Counted from the first letter of the stretch, positions 1 to 8,219 are shown. The stretch is 25,121 bases of DNA from Collinsella sp. (GCA_019425015.1 JAHYYJ010000018.1:1-25121); one strand, 5' to 3'. Numbers and translations are program-made. The notes: generated from the letters alone by a model not told the origin.

Positions 1-339
1 TACCGCCTCGCGGTGACATCGTTTTTATGTCAACCTTGGTCTAACAGAGCCAAAGAAATTGCACCCCTTGGTTTCGATAAGTATTTTGAGCACATCATCC
101 TTGTCGAAGACACAACCGAACATAAACCCGCACCCGCACCCATGCTCGAATATCTCCGACGTGCGGGCGCGAATCCTGGCAACGTCGTCTACGTTGGCGA
201 CACCGTCTACGACGAACAATGCGCAACTTCAGCAGGGGTCAGTTTTGCCCGAGCAGCATGGGGATCACACCAAGATATCCCAAACGCCACCTACAACCTC
301 AAAACCCCCAACGACCTGTTAACCCTAACAACCAAGTAA
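1..339 (+). CDS. HAD-superfamily hydrolase, 5'-truncated by window edge
   Basis: The frame is open from base 1, so the N-terminus with the nucleophile DxD motif lies outside the window. The visible 112 residues match the second half of a HAD phosphatase of the phosphoglycolate phosphatase type. RLAVTS is a good motif II Ser/Thr strand, HKPAPAP holds the motif III lysine, and YVGDTVYD is the motif IV acidic pair, followed by an AGV..A.WG end typical of the family. It would dephosphorylate a small phosphorylated metabolite in the cytoplasm; the substrate cannot be told. The first 53 bases recur inverted at the right end of the window (25067-25119). Because those bases give a sensible HAD motif II, I think this copy is the native coding one. 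GC is lower than in the lac genes that follow. Confidence 0.75.
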   Translation, partial: YRLAVTSFLCQPWSNRAKEIAPLGFDKYFEHIILVEDTTEHKPAPAPMLEYLRRAGANPGNVVYVGDTVYDEQCATSAGVSFARAAWGSHQDIPNATYNLKTPNDLLTLTTK

Positions 340-363
340 CCCTCCCATCCCAAATTCGCAGTC

Positions 364-545
364 CTAACGCCACAAGGACGACGACCTCGAGAAGGTCAAC
401 TTGGGAGGGACGAGGGCTTAGTTCCCCAATCTTTCCGCAGGGGGCAAAAAGCAACGTCTTATTTTTCCGACACTAACGCCACAAGGGCGATTGAGCAGGA
501 CGGTTTGGGCGGGTCCCGTACTTAGTTTCCAAAATCATTCCGCAG
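364..545. repeat. Two diverged direct repeat units (364-440 and 473-545)
   Basis: Both units begin CTAACGCCACAAGG and end with CTTAGTT-CC-AATC-TTCCGCAG, 77 and 73 bases long and 109 bases apart, with a weakly similar middle. Nothing codes here. The second unit runs into the large inverted repeat at 498-648. They look like copies of a dispersed intergenic element rather than promoter sites. Confidence 0.6.
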
Positions 546-648
546 CGCGAAGGCCCCCGTTGTCAACGCTTCGAAGAAGCGAGACAACGGGGGCCTTCAT
601 GCGCGAGGACGTTTTGGAAACTAAGTACGGGACCCGCCCAAACCGTCC
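498..648. repeat. Nested inverted repeat with 37-bp perfect arms
   Basis: Arms 498-534 and 612-648 are exact reverse complements over 37 bases. Nested inside are 16-bp perfect arms (549-564 and 583-598, core AAGGCCCCCGTTGTC) and a small CGCTT/AAGCG tip. The whole can fold as a ~150-nt hairpin with internal loops. It sits 24 bases beyond the aldolase stop codon and could end transcription from that side, but there is no clear T-tract. It could also be a small palindromic mobile element. Confidence 0.85.
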
Positions 649-672
649 GGTGGGATCAGAGTACCCTTGTTG

Positions 673-1530
673 TTACTCTGCTTTGCCCACGGAATTGAGG
701 TTGGTCATACGGATCTTAACCAGTTCGGTGATCTCACGCATGCCCTCCTTGGCCGGCTTCTTGGGATCGAAGCAGGCGGGGTTCTCGGCCATGTAGGCCA
801 TGAAGCCCTTGGTGTAGGCCTGACGCAGCTCGGTGGCGTAGTTGACCTTGCAGATACCGTTCTTCACAGCCTCGGCAACCTGCTCATCGGGCACACCAGA
901 GGTGCCGTGCAGAACCAGCGGTACGTCGACGGCGTCGCGGATGGCCTTGACCACGGACTGCTCGATGTGAGGATCGCTCGTATACACGCCGTGGCTGGTG
1001 CCAACGCCAATGGCCAGCGAGGTGCATCCAGTGCGCTCGACGAACTCCTTGGCCTCGGCCGGATCGGTGTAGGGGCTCTCGCCCTCAACCGCGGGACCGT
1101 CGTCCTCCTTGCCGCCAACCTTACCGAGCTCAGCCTCGACGGGCACGCCCATGGCGCGGCCAGCATCGGCGACGGACTTGGTCAGAGCGATGTTGTCCTC
1201 GAAAGACTCGTGCGAACCGTCGATCATAACGGAGGTGTAGCCCGTGCGGAAAGCCTGCATGCAGCGGTCATAGCCATCGCCGTGATCGAGGTGCAGGGCG
1301 ACGGGCACGGAAGCGCGCTCGGCAGCGGCCTTGACCATGCCGTAGAAGTAATCCAGGCCAGCGGTCTTGATGGTGCCCGGGGTGGTCTGCATGATGACGG
1401 GGGACTTGGTCTCCTCGGCAGCAGCCAGAACGGCCATAACGAACTCGAGGTTCTCGACGTTGAACGCGCCAACGGCGTAGTGGCCGGCCTGGGCGTCCTT
1501 GAGCATCTTTTCGGTGGTAACAAGTGCCAT
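673..1530 (-). CDS. Class II fructose/tagatose-bisphosphate aldolase (GatY/KbaY/Fba type)
   Basis: This 285-residue protein has the length and layout of the class II Zn aldolases GatY/KbaY and their Fba relatives. Visible are the catalytic Asp82 and zinc ligand His83 in HLDHGDGYD, the MIDGSH strand, the AELG-VGG-EDD stretch, and zinc ligands His180 (GTSHGVY) and His208 (LHGTSG). The start is ATG at 1530 because GGAGAGGAG lies just before it; the open frame runs further upstream without a ribosome site. It cleaves a ketohexose bisphosphate to dihydroxyacetone phosphate and glyceraldehyde-3-phosphate. As the locus has lacA, lacB and lacC but no class I lacD, I infer tagatose-1,6-bisphosphate as a main substrate, though fructose-1,6-bisphosphate use cannot be excluded. 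It is divergent from a DeoR regulator that probably controls it. Confidence 0.93.
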   Translation of the reverse strand: MALVTTEKMLKDAQAGHYAVGAFNVENLEFVMAVLAAAEETKSPVIMQTTPGTIKTAGLDYFYGMVKAAAERASVPVALHLDHGDGYDRCMQAFRTGYTSVMIDGSHESFEDNIALTKSVADAGRAMGVPVEAELGKVGGKEDDGPAVEGESPYTDPAEAKEFVERTGCTSLAIGVGTSHGVYTSDPHIEQSVVKAIRDAVDVPLVLHGTSGVPDEQVAEAVKNGICKVNYATELRQAYTKGFMAYMAENPACFDPKKPAKEGMREITELVKIRMTNLNSVGKAE

Positions 1531-1864
1531 GAGCGTTTGCTCCTCTCCATCGCCCGCATCTGGACATCGGGCGTACGTGTCCGCAAGGCGTTTTACCTTG
1601 CGTTTTGCTGCGTTCATTGTATGAAATTCAGCGGGTATGCATGTGCGAGATATTGTCATCGCGCGAGGTCCAACCTTCATTTTTGAAAAGCAAACGGAAG
1701 GGGTCGAACCCGAGCGTGCGTGTTCGAAATTGAGTTTTGAGCCTTGATCATCTTTCTTTTATAGAAAAAGTAAGTAATCGAAAGGTGTTTTCTTACTCAA
1801 AAAGAAAATGAACGAAAATAGACTCAACACAATTCCTACAAATTTAGCCGAGAATGGAGCAGAT
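1531..1864. promoter_or_regulatory. Divergent aldolase/deoR control region
   Basis: This 334-bp gap separates two divergent start codons. Candidate operators are the direct repeat TGTTCGAAATTGAGTTTTGA at 1721-1740, which resembles sites before lacA and lacF, and an imperfect palindrome AGTAAGTAA (1769-1777) / TTTCTTACT (1789-1797). A possible deoR promoter is TTTTGA (1735-1740) with 17-bp spacing to TTTATA (1758-1763). On the minus strand TACAAT near 1615-1620 could serve as the aldolase -10. The promoters are weak calls. Confidence 0.4.
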
Positions 1865-2668
1865 ATGGCCCACGCAACAACCCGAGCTTTCGCCGACGAG
1901 CGTCGTTCCGCCATCATGGAGATGCTCGAACATAACGCCTCTGTGCAGGTGGCAGAAATCGCCCAGACCTTTGGCGTATCCTCCGTCACCGCCCGCGCCG
2001 ACCTGGACGCGCTAGCCGAGTCCGGCAAGTTGCGCCGCACGCACGGCGGCGCCGTGTCGCTCCAGAAGCGACTGACCGTATCCACCCAGGATCGCCGTAT
2101 CAACGTCAATGTCGCCGCCAAGCAGGCCATCGCGCAAAGCGCCATCGAACTCGTCAGCGACGGTGACACCCTGCTCGTCGACTCGGGCACCACCGCGCTC
2201 GAATTTGTCCGCCTGCTCGACCAGCGCGACGGCATCACCGTCATCACGGCCGACATCACCATCGCCGATTATATCGACGAGAGCATGCCCTCGGTCGATG
2301 TCGTCATGCTGGGCGGAGCACTGCGCAAAGGTCATCGTTATTTGTACGGTCCGCTCACCATGCAGGCGCTCCAAATAATCCATGCCGATCTGGCCGTCAT
2401 GTGCCCCGGCGCTTTTGTCCCCCGTTGCGGCTTTACGACCGACTTTCCCCAGATGGCCGAGACCAAAACGGCCATGATCGCCGCAGCCCATCAAAGCGTC
2501 GCCCTCATGGACGCCAGCAAGGTTTACGGACGCGGCATGTACCGTTTTGCTGAGCTTGCCGACGTCGGCACCATCGTGATGGACCGTGACCCCGATCATG
2601 CCGTCGCCACCTCAATCGCCGAGATCGTCGACAACGCCCGCCCAAATCTCGTCATCGCCGGCGCTTAA
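1865..2668 (+). CDS. DeoR/GlpR-family transcriptional regulator
   Basis: This is a 267-residue DeoR-family repressor. A winged helix-turn-helix occupies about residues 12-62 (VAEIAQTFGVSSVTARADL, then LRRTHGGAV), followed by the sugar-phosphate-sensing DeoRC domain with VDSGTTALEF, GGALRKGHRYLYGP and the DASKVYGRGMYRFA segment. I chose ATG at 1865 because GGAGCAG precedes it; the upstream ATG at 1808 lacks a ribosome site and adds a non-conserved tail. In the Gram-positive lactose operons LacR is also a DeoR protein and responds to tagatose-6-phosphate. By analogy this one may sense a tagatose or galactose phosphate and control the adjacent aldolase and possibly lacA and lacF. That role is inferred from shared upstream motifs, not shown. 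Confidence 0.9.
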   Translation: MAHATTRAFADERRSAIMEMLEHNASVQVAEIAQTFGVSSVTARADLDALAESGKLRRTHGGAVSLQKRLTVSTQDRRINVNVAAKQAIAQSAIELVSDGDTLLVDSGTTALEFVRLLDQRDGITVITADITIADYIDESMPSVDVVMLGGALRKGHRYLYGPLTMQALQIIHADLAVMCPGAFVPRCGFTTDFPQMAETKTAMIAAAHQSVALMDASKVYGRGMYRFAELADVGTIVMDRDPDHAVATSIAEIVDNARPNLVIAGA

Positions 2669-2672
2669 ACAA

Positions 2673-2711
2673 AAACCACCACAAAGGTGCCTGTCCCCTT
2701 TGTGGTGGTTT
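2673..2711. terminator. Bidirectional terminator between convergent genes
   Basis: Arms AAACCACCACAAAGG (2673-2687) and their exact reverse complement (2697-2711) enclose a 9-base loop. The stem is flanked by an A-run on the left and ends in TTT on the right, so it can stop deoR from the left and the flavodiiron gene from the right. Confidence 0.85.
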
Positions 2712-2734
2712 GAGCGTTAAAAGTGAGCGTATCG

Positions 2735-3895
2735 CTACTTGGAGAGCTCGTCAGCGAGGGCCTCGATCTGAGCGCGCGAGGCGTCGTTGAGCGAACCCAG
2801 GACAGTCACCTTGTTCTCCGTCAGGGTGATGTCCTTCATGCCCTCGAGCTCCTTGGTCATAACCTTAGCGGCGGCAGGTGCCCAAGAGCCGGCCTCAACG
2901 AGCGCCACGGTACGGTTCTGGTAGGCATGCTCGGCGAGCGTATGGATAAAGGTGCTCATAAACGGGAAGATCTCGCCCTGATAGGTGATGGAAGCGAGCA
3001 CCAGACGGTCATAGCGGAACGCGTCCTCAACGGCCTCGGCCATGTCGTCGCGAGCCAGGTCAAAGACGGAGACCTTCTGGCCGCGAGCCTCGAGCGCTGC
3101 GGCGAGCTCCTCGACGGCGGCCTTCAGGTGGCCATAGACGCTCGCGTAGGCAATGGTGATGCCCTCGTCCTCGGGCTGATAGCTCGACCAGATGTTGTAG
3201 GTGTCGAGGTAGTAGCCCAGGTTCTCGGTCAGCACGGGGCCGTGGAGCGGGCAGATGATCTGGATGTCCAGGTCGGCGGCCTTCTTGAGCACGGCCTGCA
3301 CGAACTTGCCGAACTTGCCGACGATGCCAAAGTAGTAGCGGCGCGCCTCGCAGGCCCACCCTTCCGGATCCTCGATGTCATTGGCACCAAACTTGCCAAA
3401 GCCGTCGGCACTAAAGAGCACCTTGTCGGTGGCCTCGTAAGAGAACAGCACCTCGGGCCAGTGCACGTTGGGAGCGCCGACAAACGTTAGGCTATGACTG
3501 CCCAGATCGAGCACGTCGCCCTCTTTGACGACCATCTTACGCTCGGGGAAGTCGGTGCCAAAGTAGTTGACCATCATGCGGAAGGCGCCCATGCTTGCCA
3601 CAATCTGCGCCTGGGGATAGCGCTCCATAAAGGCGGCGATGCCGGCGGAGTGATCGGGCTCCATGTGATGGATGACCAGGTAGTCGGGCGTGCGGCCGTC
3701 GAGTACGGTCTCGAGGTTGCCGAGCCACTCGTCGACAAATCCGCCATCGACCGAATCGGCGACAGCGATCTTCTCGCCCAAGATAACGTAGCTGTTGTAT
3801 GCCATACCGTTCTCGGACACGTCGTACTGGCCCTCGAACAGGTCGATGTCATGATCGTCAACGCCAATGTAGCGGATATCCTTGGTGATCTCCAT
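2735..3895 (-). CDS. Flavodiiron protein (O2/NO reductase, FprA family)
   Basis: This 386-residue protein has a beta-lactamase-like di-iron domain (about 1-245) and a C-terminal flavodoxin domain (about 246-386). The iron ligands can be read directly: His77-x-Glu79-x-Asp81 in HHMEPDH, His145 (NVHW), Asp164 (SADGFGKFG) and His218 (PLHGP). ASVYGHL begins the FMN-binding loop. There is no extra rubredoxin or flavin-reductase domain, so it is the short class A form, which needs an outside electron donor. Flavodiiron proteins reduce oxygen or nitric oxide in the cytoplasm of anaerobes. The start is ATG at 3895, with AGGAGG nine bases upstream; the longer open frame has no ribosome site. It is unrelated to the lactose genes around it. 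Confidence 0.93.
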   Translation of the reverse strand: MEITKDIRYIGVDDHDIDLFEGQYDVSENGMAYNSYVILGEKIAVADSVDGGFVDEWLGNLETVLDGRTPDYLVIHHMEPDHSAGIAAFMERYPQAQIVASMGAFRMMVNYFGTDFPERKMVVKEGDVLDLGSHSLTFVGAPNVHWPEVLFSYEATDKVLFSADGFGKFGANDIEDPEGWACEARRYYFGIVGKFGKFVQAVLKKAADLDIQIICPLHGPVLTENLGYYLDTYNIWSSYQPEDEGITIAYASVYGHLKAAVEELAAALEARGQKVSVFDLARDDMAEAVEDAFRYDRLVLASITYQGEIFPFMSTFIHTLAEHAYQNRTVALVEAGSWAPAAAKVMTKELEGMKDITLTENKVTVLGSLNDASRAQIEALADELSK

Positions 3896-3911
3896 CAGGC
3901 AAAGCCTCCTA

Positions 3912-3941
3912 GATAGACAAAAGAGCCCGTCTATCATAGCA
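3912..3941 (-). promoter_or_regulatory. Extended -10 promoter and inverted repeat before flavodiiron gene
   Basis: On the minus strand TGCTATGAT (3933-3941) is a good extended -10 hexamer. An exact inverted repeat GATAGAC-N10-GTCTATC (3912-3918, 3929-3935) overlaps its downstream end, so it would be either an operator over the transcription start or a hairpin at the 5' end of the message. No good -35 box is seen. Confidence 0.45.
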
Positions 3942-3998
3942 CTCGGCTGCATCCCAACAGCTATCCGCCGGCATCCTTACCGATTGTTATTGAAATGC

Positions 3999-4016
3999 GA
4001 TAAATCGCCGTTTATC
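3999..4016 (-). terminator. Weak hairpin downstream of lacI1
   Basis: GATAAA-tcgccg-TTTATC forms a short A/T-rich stem just past the stop codon of the LacI regulator. It is the only candidate stop signal in this gap and is weak. Confidence 0.3.
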
Positions 4017-4024
4017 AGCACAAA

Positions 4025-5056
4025 CTATGCGCGCGGTGCCGCCGTACTATGTCGAACGATAAGCTGGCCGGGAATACGAATGGCAACGGTTTTGCCCGCC
4101 GTACCCGCCTCGGGAACCGCATGCTCAAACACCTCGCGTCCGCGCTGATGTAGATCGAATCGCACGGTCGTGAGCTCGTTGTGTGCCACAAAATCATCGA
4201 GTGAATCGTCGACGCCCACTACGCTCACATCCTCGGGCACGCGCAGGCCACTATCGCGCAGCGCGGCGATGGCCCCGTTTGCCATCTGGTCGTTTGCCGC
4301 GTAAATCGCTGTCATGGTGCGATCGTGCTCGGCCAGGTACCTGCCGGCCTCGTAGCCGCTGTTGGCAGACCAGTCGCCCTCGAGCGGCTCTGCCAGCTCG
4401 ATGTGTTTACGCTCGAGCGCATCCTGCCAACCGGCGCGACGAAATTGCTCGTCGACCGAGAACGACGGGCCGCCAATATAGCGAATCTGCTCGTGCCCCA
4501 GCTCAAACAGGTGATCCATAAGCAATAGCGAGCAGCCGTAATGGTCGGAATCGACCGTGGTCACGCGCGGATGCGCGTACATGGTAACGATGACCGTGCC
4601 AATGCCCGGCAGTGGATCAAACGTCTCAAAATCGGGCGCCATGCGGCTCATGCCGATGATGATGCCGTCCACCGGCAATGCGGCCATACGACGCGTTGCC
4701 TCGGCAAGCGAGAACTCCTCGGTCTTGGACATCTCGACCAGTGTGATGGCGCAATTACGCTCGCGAGCAGCGCTGGCGATGCCGTCGATCATTGAAAGGT
4801 TGCCAAACTTGGTGACATCGTTGATGCACAGGCCGACCGAATGGTAACGGCCATCGCGCAGCGAGCGACCGGCATAACTCGGACGAAAGCCGAGCTCTTG
4901 CATAGCGGCCTGCACGCGCTGGCGCGTCTGCTCGTTAACGTTGGGCAAGCCGTTGGCGACGCGCGAAACCGTCTGCTGCGAAACGCCAGCAGCGCGGGCG
5001 ACGTCGGCCATGGAGACCGGACGCGTACCTGTATCGTTGGACGGGCGCCTTGCCAC
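4025..5056 (-). CDS. LacI/GalR-family regulator of galKT (LacI1)
   Basis: This 343-residue LacI-family repressor has a helix-turn-helix at residues 16-40 (MADVARAAGVSQQTVSRVAN), a hinge around residues 50-70, and a periplasmic-binding-protein-like sensor domain ending with the VPEDVSVVGVDDS signature. The start codon is GTG at 5056, preceded by AAGGTGA; the next ATG is residue 16, which would cut into the helix-turn-helix. It is divergent from galKT, and three copies of a GTTAACGTACTC site lie between them, one close to each start. I therefore infer that it represses itself and galKT and is released by a galactose-related effector. It is a paralogue of the LacI regulator at 14095-15099. Confidence 0.92.
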   Translation of the reverse strand: MARRPSNDTGTRPVSMADVARAAGVSQQTVSRVANGLPNVNEQTRQRVQAAMQELGFRPSYAGRSLRDGRYHSVGLCINDVTKFGNLSMIDGIASAARERNCAITLVEMSKTEEFSLAEATRRMAALPVDGIIIGMSRMAPDFETFDPLPGIGTVIVTMYAHPRVTTVDSDHYGCSLLLMDHLFELGHEQIRYIGGPSFSVDEQFRRAGWQDALERKHIELAEPLEGDWSANSGYEAGRYLAEHDRTMTAIYAANDQMANGAIAALRDSGLRVPEDVSVVGVDDSLDDFVAHNELTTVRFDLHQRGREVFEHAVPEAGTAGKTVAIRIPGQLIVRHSTAAPRA

Positions 5057-5394
5057 AGGATCACCTTCACCCTTGCGAGATCTGAATAGCGTGCATGCCG
5101 GCCCGGGCAGAAATGCACCCCGCGCCGAGGCCCGCTATCGTCGGACGCATGTTAACGTACTCTACTTTTTCAATCCGCAACTCTTCTGCTCTATAAGTCC
5201 ATACGGCAATACCGTTCACGGCTGAATTTCTACCGATTACCAGATTCTCAAAAAGTGATAAGTGTTGTGTTATGAGTACGTTAACATAGCCCGTAACGTG
5301 CGGCATCGTGGACACTTGGTTCATGCCGCTTCAAGTTGTTAACGTACTCATAACGACGCAAAACTCACCCGTGCGCGCCAAGGAAAGGACTCCC
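5057..5394. promoter_or_regulatory. Divergent lacI1/galKT control region with three LacI1-type sites
   Basis: The 338-bp gap holds three copies of a 12-mer: GTTAACGTACTC at 5151-5162, its reverse complement GAGTACGTTAAC at 5274-5285, and GTTAACGTACTC at 5338-5349. Sites two and three are about 64 bp apart. A separate motif ACCGTTCACGG lies at 5211-5221 and recurs before lacA, lacF and lacEG. On the minus strand TGAACG with 17-bp spacing to TATAGA (near 5190-5220) is a possible lacI1 promoter that the ACCGTTCACGG motif would overlap. The galK promoter is not clear. Confidence 0.6.
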
Positions 5395-6600
5395 ATGACC
5401 ACCCCCGACGAAAAGACACTCGCCACGCTCACCAAGCTGTTTGAGGAGGAGTTTGGCCCCATCGGCGACCGCCAGGTGCTCTATGTGCACGCGCCCGGCC
5501 GCTCCGAGATCAGCGGCAACCACACCGACCACGAGGGTGGCCACGTTATCGCCGGCTCGCTCGATGTCGCTGTCGACGGCATTGCCGTGGCGACCGATTC
5601 CAACAAGGTTCGCGTCGCCGACGAGGGTTATCCTACGTTTGAGATCACGCTCGACACGCTGGATATTCAAGAGTCCGAGAAGGGCACGTCCGCAAGCCTC
5701 GTGCGCGGTATGGCCCACGAGGTCGCAGGTCTCGGCGTTGAGCCCCAGGGCTTCGACTTTGCCTTTACCTGCTCCGTCCCCTCGGGTGGCGGCCTTTCTA
5801 GCTCCGCCGCTGTCGAGGCGGCTTACGGCCGCGCCATGGAGACGCTCTGGGGCGCGCCCGCCATTGAACCCGTCGCACTCGCCCAGATGAGCCAGCGCAC
5901 CGAGAACAACTACTACGGCAAGCCCTGCGGTCTGATGGACCAAGCTGCCGTGTGCCTGGGCGGCCTCGCCTACATGGACTTTGAGGACCAGGCTCAGCCT
6001 AAGACCCAGAAGCTCGAGCTCAACTTTGAGGATCACGGCTATGCGCTCGTGCTCGTCAAGGTCGGCGCCGACCATGTGGCAGCCACCGACGACTACGCCG
6101 CTGTTCCGCGCGAGATGCAGGACGTCGCCGCCGAGTTTGGCAAGGCACGCCTGTGCGAGGTAAACGTGGCGGACTTTGACGCCAAGCTCCCCGAGCTGCG
6201 CGCCAAGCTGGGCGACCGCGCCTGCCTGCGCGCCGTTCATTACTGGTACGAGAACGGCCTGGTCGATAAGCGCTGGGCGGCCCTGAACGCCGGCGACATT
6301 GACCAGTTCCTGGTCCTGACGCGTGAGTCCGGCGCCAGCTCCGCCATGTACCTGCAGAATGTTGTTGCCAAACTGGGTGCCGAGCAGCCTTCCATGTACG
6401 CGCTTGCTCTTGCCGAGCATGTGCTCGACGGCCGTGGCGCCGTTCGTATCCACGGCGGCGGCTTTGGCGGTACCATCCAGGCCTTCGTGCCGCTCGAGCT
6501 GGTCGACACCTTCATTGCCAAGATGAACGGCTGGCTTGGCGAGGGCTCTGCCCGCCACTACGCGATTTCTGACAAGGGGGCTTACGCGGCATGGCTGTAA
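5395..6600 (+). CDS. galK: Galactokinase
   Basis: This 401-residue GHMP kinase phosphorylates galactose to galactose-1-phosphate, the first step of the Leloir pathway. The galactokinase signature is at residues 35-49 (GRSEISGNHTDHEGG), the GHMP ATP-binding loop at about 128-141 (VPSGGGLSSSAAVE), and the third motif GGGFGGT near residue 360. The usual GRVNLIGEH is changed to GRSEISGNH, a variant I associate with galactokinases of Firmicutes and Coriobacteriia. The start is ATG at 5395 with AAGGAAAGGA before it; the frame is open further upstream, but that part is the operator region. It overlaps galT, so the two form an operon. Confidence 0.95.
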   Translation: MTTPDEKTLATLTKLFEEEFGPIGDRQVLYVHAPGRSEISGNHTDHEGGHVIAGSLDVAVDGIAVATDSNKVRVADEGYPTFEITLDTLDIQESEKGTSASLVRGMAHEVAGLGVEPQGFDFAFTCSVPSGGGLSSSAAVEAAYGRAMETLWGAPAIEPVALAQMSQRTENNYYGKPCGLMDQAAVCLGGLAYMDFEDQAQPKTQKLELNFEDHGYALVLVKVGADHVAATDDYAAVPREMQDVAAEFGKARLCEVNVADFDAKLPELRAKLGDRACLRAVHYWYENGLVDKRWAALNAGDIDQFLVLTRESGASSAMYLQNVVAKLGAEQPSMYALALAEHVLDGRGAVRIHGGGFGGTIQAFVPLELVDTFIAKMNGWLGEGSARHYAISDKGAYAAWL

Positions 6601-8219
6601 TGACTGATGTGCGCGAGGCCGCGCAGGGCCTCATCGAATATGCCATCCACCGATCGATGATCGGCCAGGACGATCGCATCTGGGCATACAACACCGTTCT
6701 CGAGTGCATCGGCGCCACGGGGCCGGCACTCGACATGGCCTGGGCACTCCAGGTTGAGAAACTCTCGCTCTTGCACCCCGATACCCTGCCCGACTTTGAC
6801 CTTGAAGGCACGCTTGCCGCGCTTGCCGAGACTGCCGTTGCCAACGGTGCTGCCGAGGACACGGCGTCGGGCCGCGATCGCATCGCCATGTGCATCATGG
6901 GCGCGCTCATGCCGAGGCCTTCGGTTGTAAACGAGGAATTCAATGGGCGTATGGGCGTCAACGAGCCCCGTGCCGCGACCGACTGGTTCTACGGCCTGTG
7001 CTGCGACGCCGGCTACGTGCGCCGTGCCGCCATCGCGCGCAACATCAAATGGAGCACCCCCACCAACTGGGGCGATCTTGAGATCACCATCAACCTGTCC
7101 AAGCCCGAGAAGGACCCGCGCGATATCGCCGCGGCAGGTGCAGCTAAGAACACGGACGAGAAGTATCCCGCCTGCCAGCTCTGCATCGAAAACGAGGGCT
7201 ATCCCGGACGCTCCGCCGCAGCCGACGGCGGAGCTCACCCCGCCCGCCAGAATCTGCGCGTTATCCCCATCCAGCTCGACGGCGAGCGCTGGGGCTTCCA
7301 GTACAGCCCGTACGCGTACTTTAACGCGCACTGCATTGCCATGAGCTCCGAGCATCGTCCGATGCACGTCGACCGCAAGGGCCTGACCTGCCTGCTCGAC
7401 TTTGTGGACCTGTTCCCGCATTACTTCATCGGCTCCAACGCCGACCTGCCCATCGTGGGCGGCTCGATCTTGTCGCACGACCACTTCCAGGGCGGCGCAC
7501 ACGAGTTCCCCATGATGCACGCCGCCGAGGTCTCGCAGTTTAGCGTACCCGGTTTTGACCAGGTCAGCGGTAGCGTGCTGCAGTGGCCGCTCTCGGTGCT
7601 GCGCCTGCGCTCGCATGACCGCGCTCAGCTGCTCGATGCCGCCGAGAAGATTATCCTCGCCTGGCGCGAGTGGAGCGATGAGTCTGTTGGCGTCATCGCG
7701 CACACAGCCGATGGCGTGGCGCACAATACCGTGACGCCCGTCATTCGCCGCGTAGACTCCCGCGGCAACGCCGGCGGCGAAATCTACGAGGCCTACCTGG
7801 CGCTTCGCTGCAACATCACGACCGACGAGCATCCGCTGGGCGTTTTCCACCCGCATGCCGAGTATCACCACATTAAGAAGGAGAACATCGGCCTGATCGA
7901 GGTCATGGGCCTGGCGATTTTGCCGCCGCGCTTGGTTCCCGAGCTCGGCGCTGTCCGCGAGCACCTGCTGGCGGCCAAGACCGATGCCAGCTACGATCTC
8001 GCCGGTGCGCTCGAGGGCGATGATCTTTGCCGTAGCCACGCTGCATGGGCCGAGGACGTTTTTGCCCGCCGCGCCGACGAGCTTACGGCCGACAACGCCA
8101 TCGATATCCTGCACGAGGAGGTCGGCGTGGTGTTTGGCCACGTACTCGACAACGCCGGCGTCTTTAAGTGGGACGAAGCCGGCCGCGCCGCCCAGCAGCG
8201 CTTTATCGACTCGCTGTAG
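6591..8219 (+). CDS. galT: UTP-hexose-1-phosphate uridylyltransferase, class II GalT
   Basis: At 542 residues this is the long class II GalT, with no sequence resemblance to the ~350-residue E. coli type. It swaps galactose-1-phosphate onto UDP from UDP-glucose. SHDHFQGG around His296-Asp297-His298 is the likely nucleotidyl-transfer site, where His298 would take the uridylyl group. NFAHC-like YFNAHCIAMSSEHRPM also fits the family. The start overlaps the end of galK: ATG at 6591 is preceded by AAGGGGG, and a second in-frame ATG at 6600 sits in a TAATG stop-start overlap. Either is possible. The overlap means translational coupling with galK. No galE is present in the window. Confidence 0.93.
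   Translation: MAVMTDVREAAQGLIEYAIHRSMIGQDDRIWAYNTVLECIGATGPALDMAWALQVEKLSLLHPDTLPDFDLEGTLAALAETAVANGAAEDTASGRDRIAMCIMGALMPRPSVVNEEFNGRMGVNEPRAATDWFYGLCCDAGYVRRAAIARNIKWSTPTNWGDLEITINLSKPEKDPRDIAAAGAAKNTDEKYPACQLCIENEGYPGRSAAADGGAHPARQNLRVIPIQLDGERWGFQYSPYAYFNAHCIAMSSEHRPMHVDRKGLTCLLDFVDLFPHYFIGSNADLPIVGGSILSHDHFQGGAHEFPMMHAAEVSQFSVPGFDQVSGSVLQWPLSVLRLRSHDRAQLLDAAEKIILAWREWSDESVGVIAHTADGVAHNTVTPVIRRVDSRGNAGGEIYEAYLALRCNITTDEHPLGVFHPHAEYHHIKKENIGLIEVMGLAILPPRLVPELGAVREHLLAAKTDASYDLAGALEGDDLCRSHAAWAEDVFARRADELTADNAIDILHEEVGVVFGHVLDNAGVFKWDEAGRAAQQRFIDSL

Noticed and set aside
491..796. Open frame across the 37-bp inverted repeat
   Set aside because: It crosses the palindrome and then the aldolase 3' end in antisense; it is explained by the repeat.
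667..1686. Long plus-strand open frame of 339 codons
   Set aside because: It is the antisense shadow of the class II aldolase, rich in Gly/Val/His/Leu with no family match or ribosome site.
2723..3490. Plus-strand open frame of 255 codons
   Set aside because: Antisense to the flavodiiron gene, whose iron ligands are all readable on the other strand.
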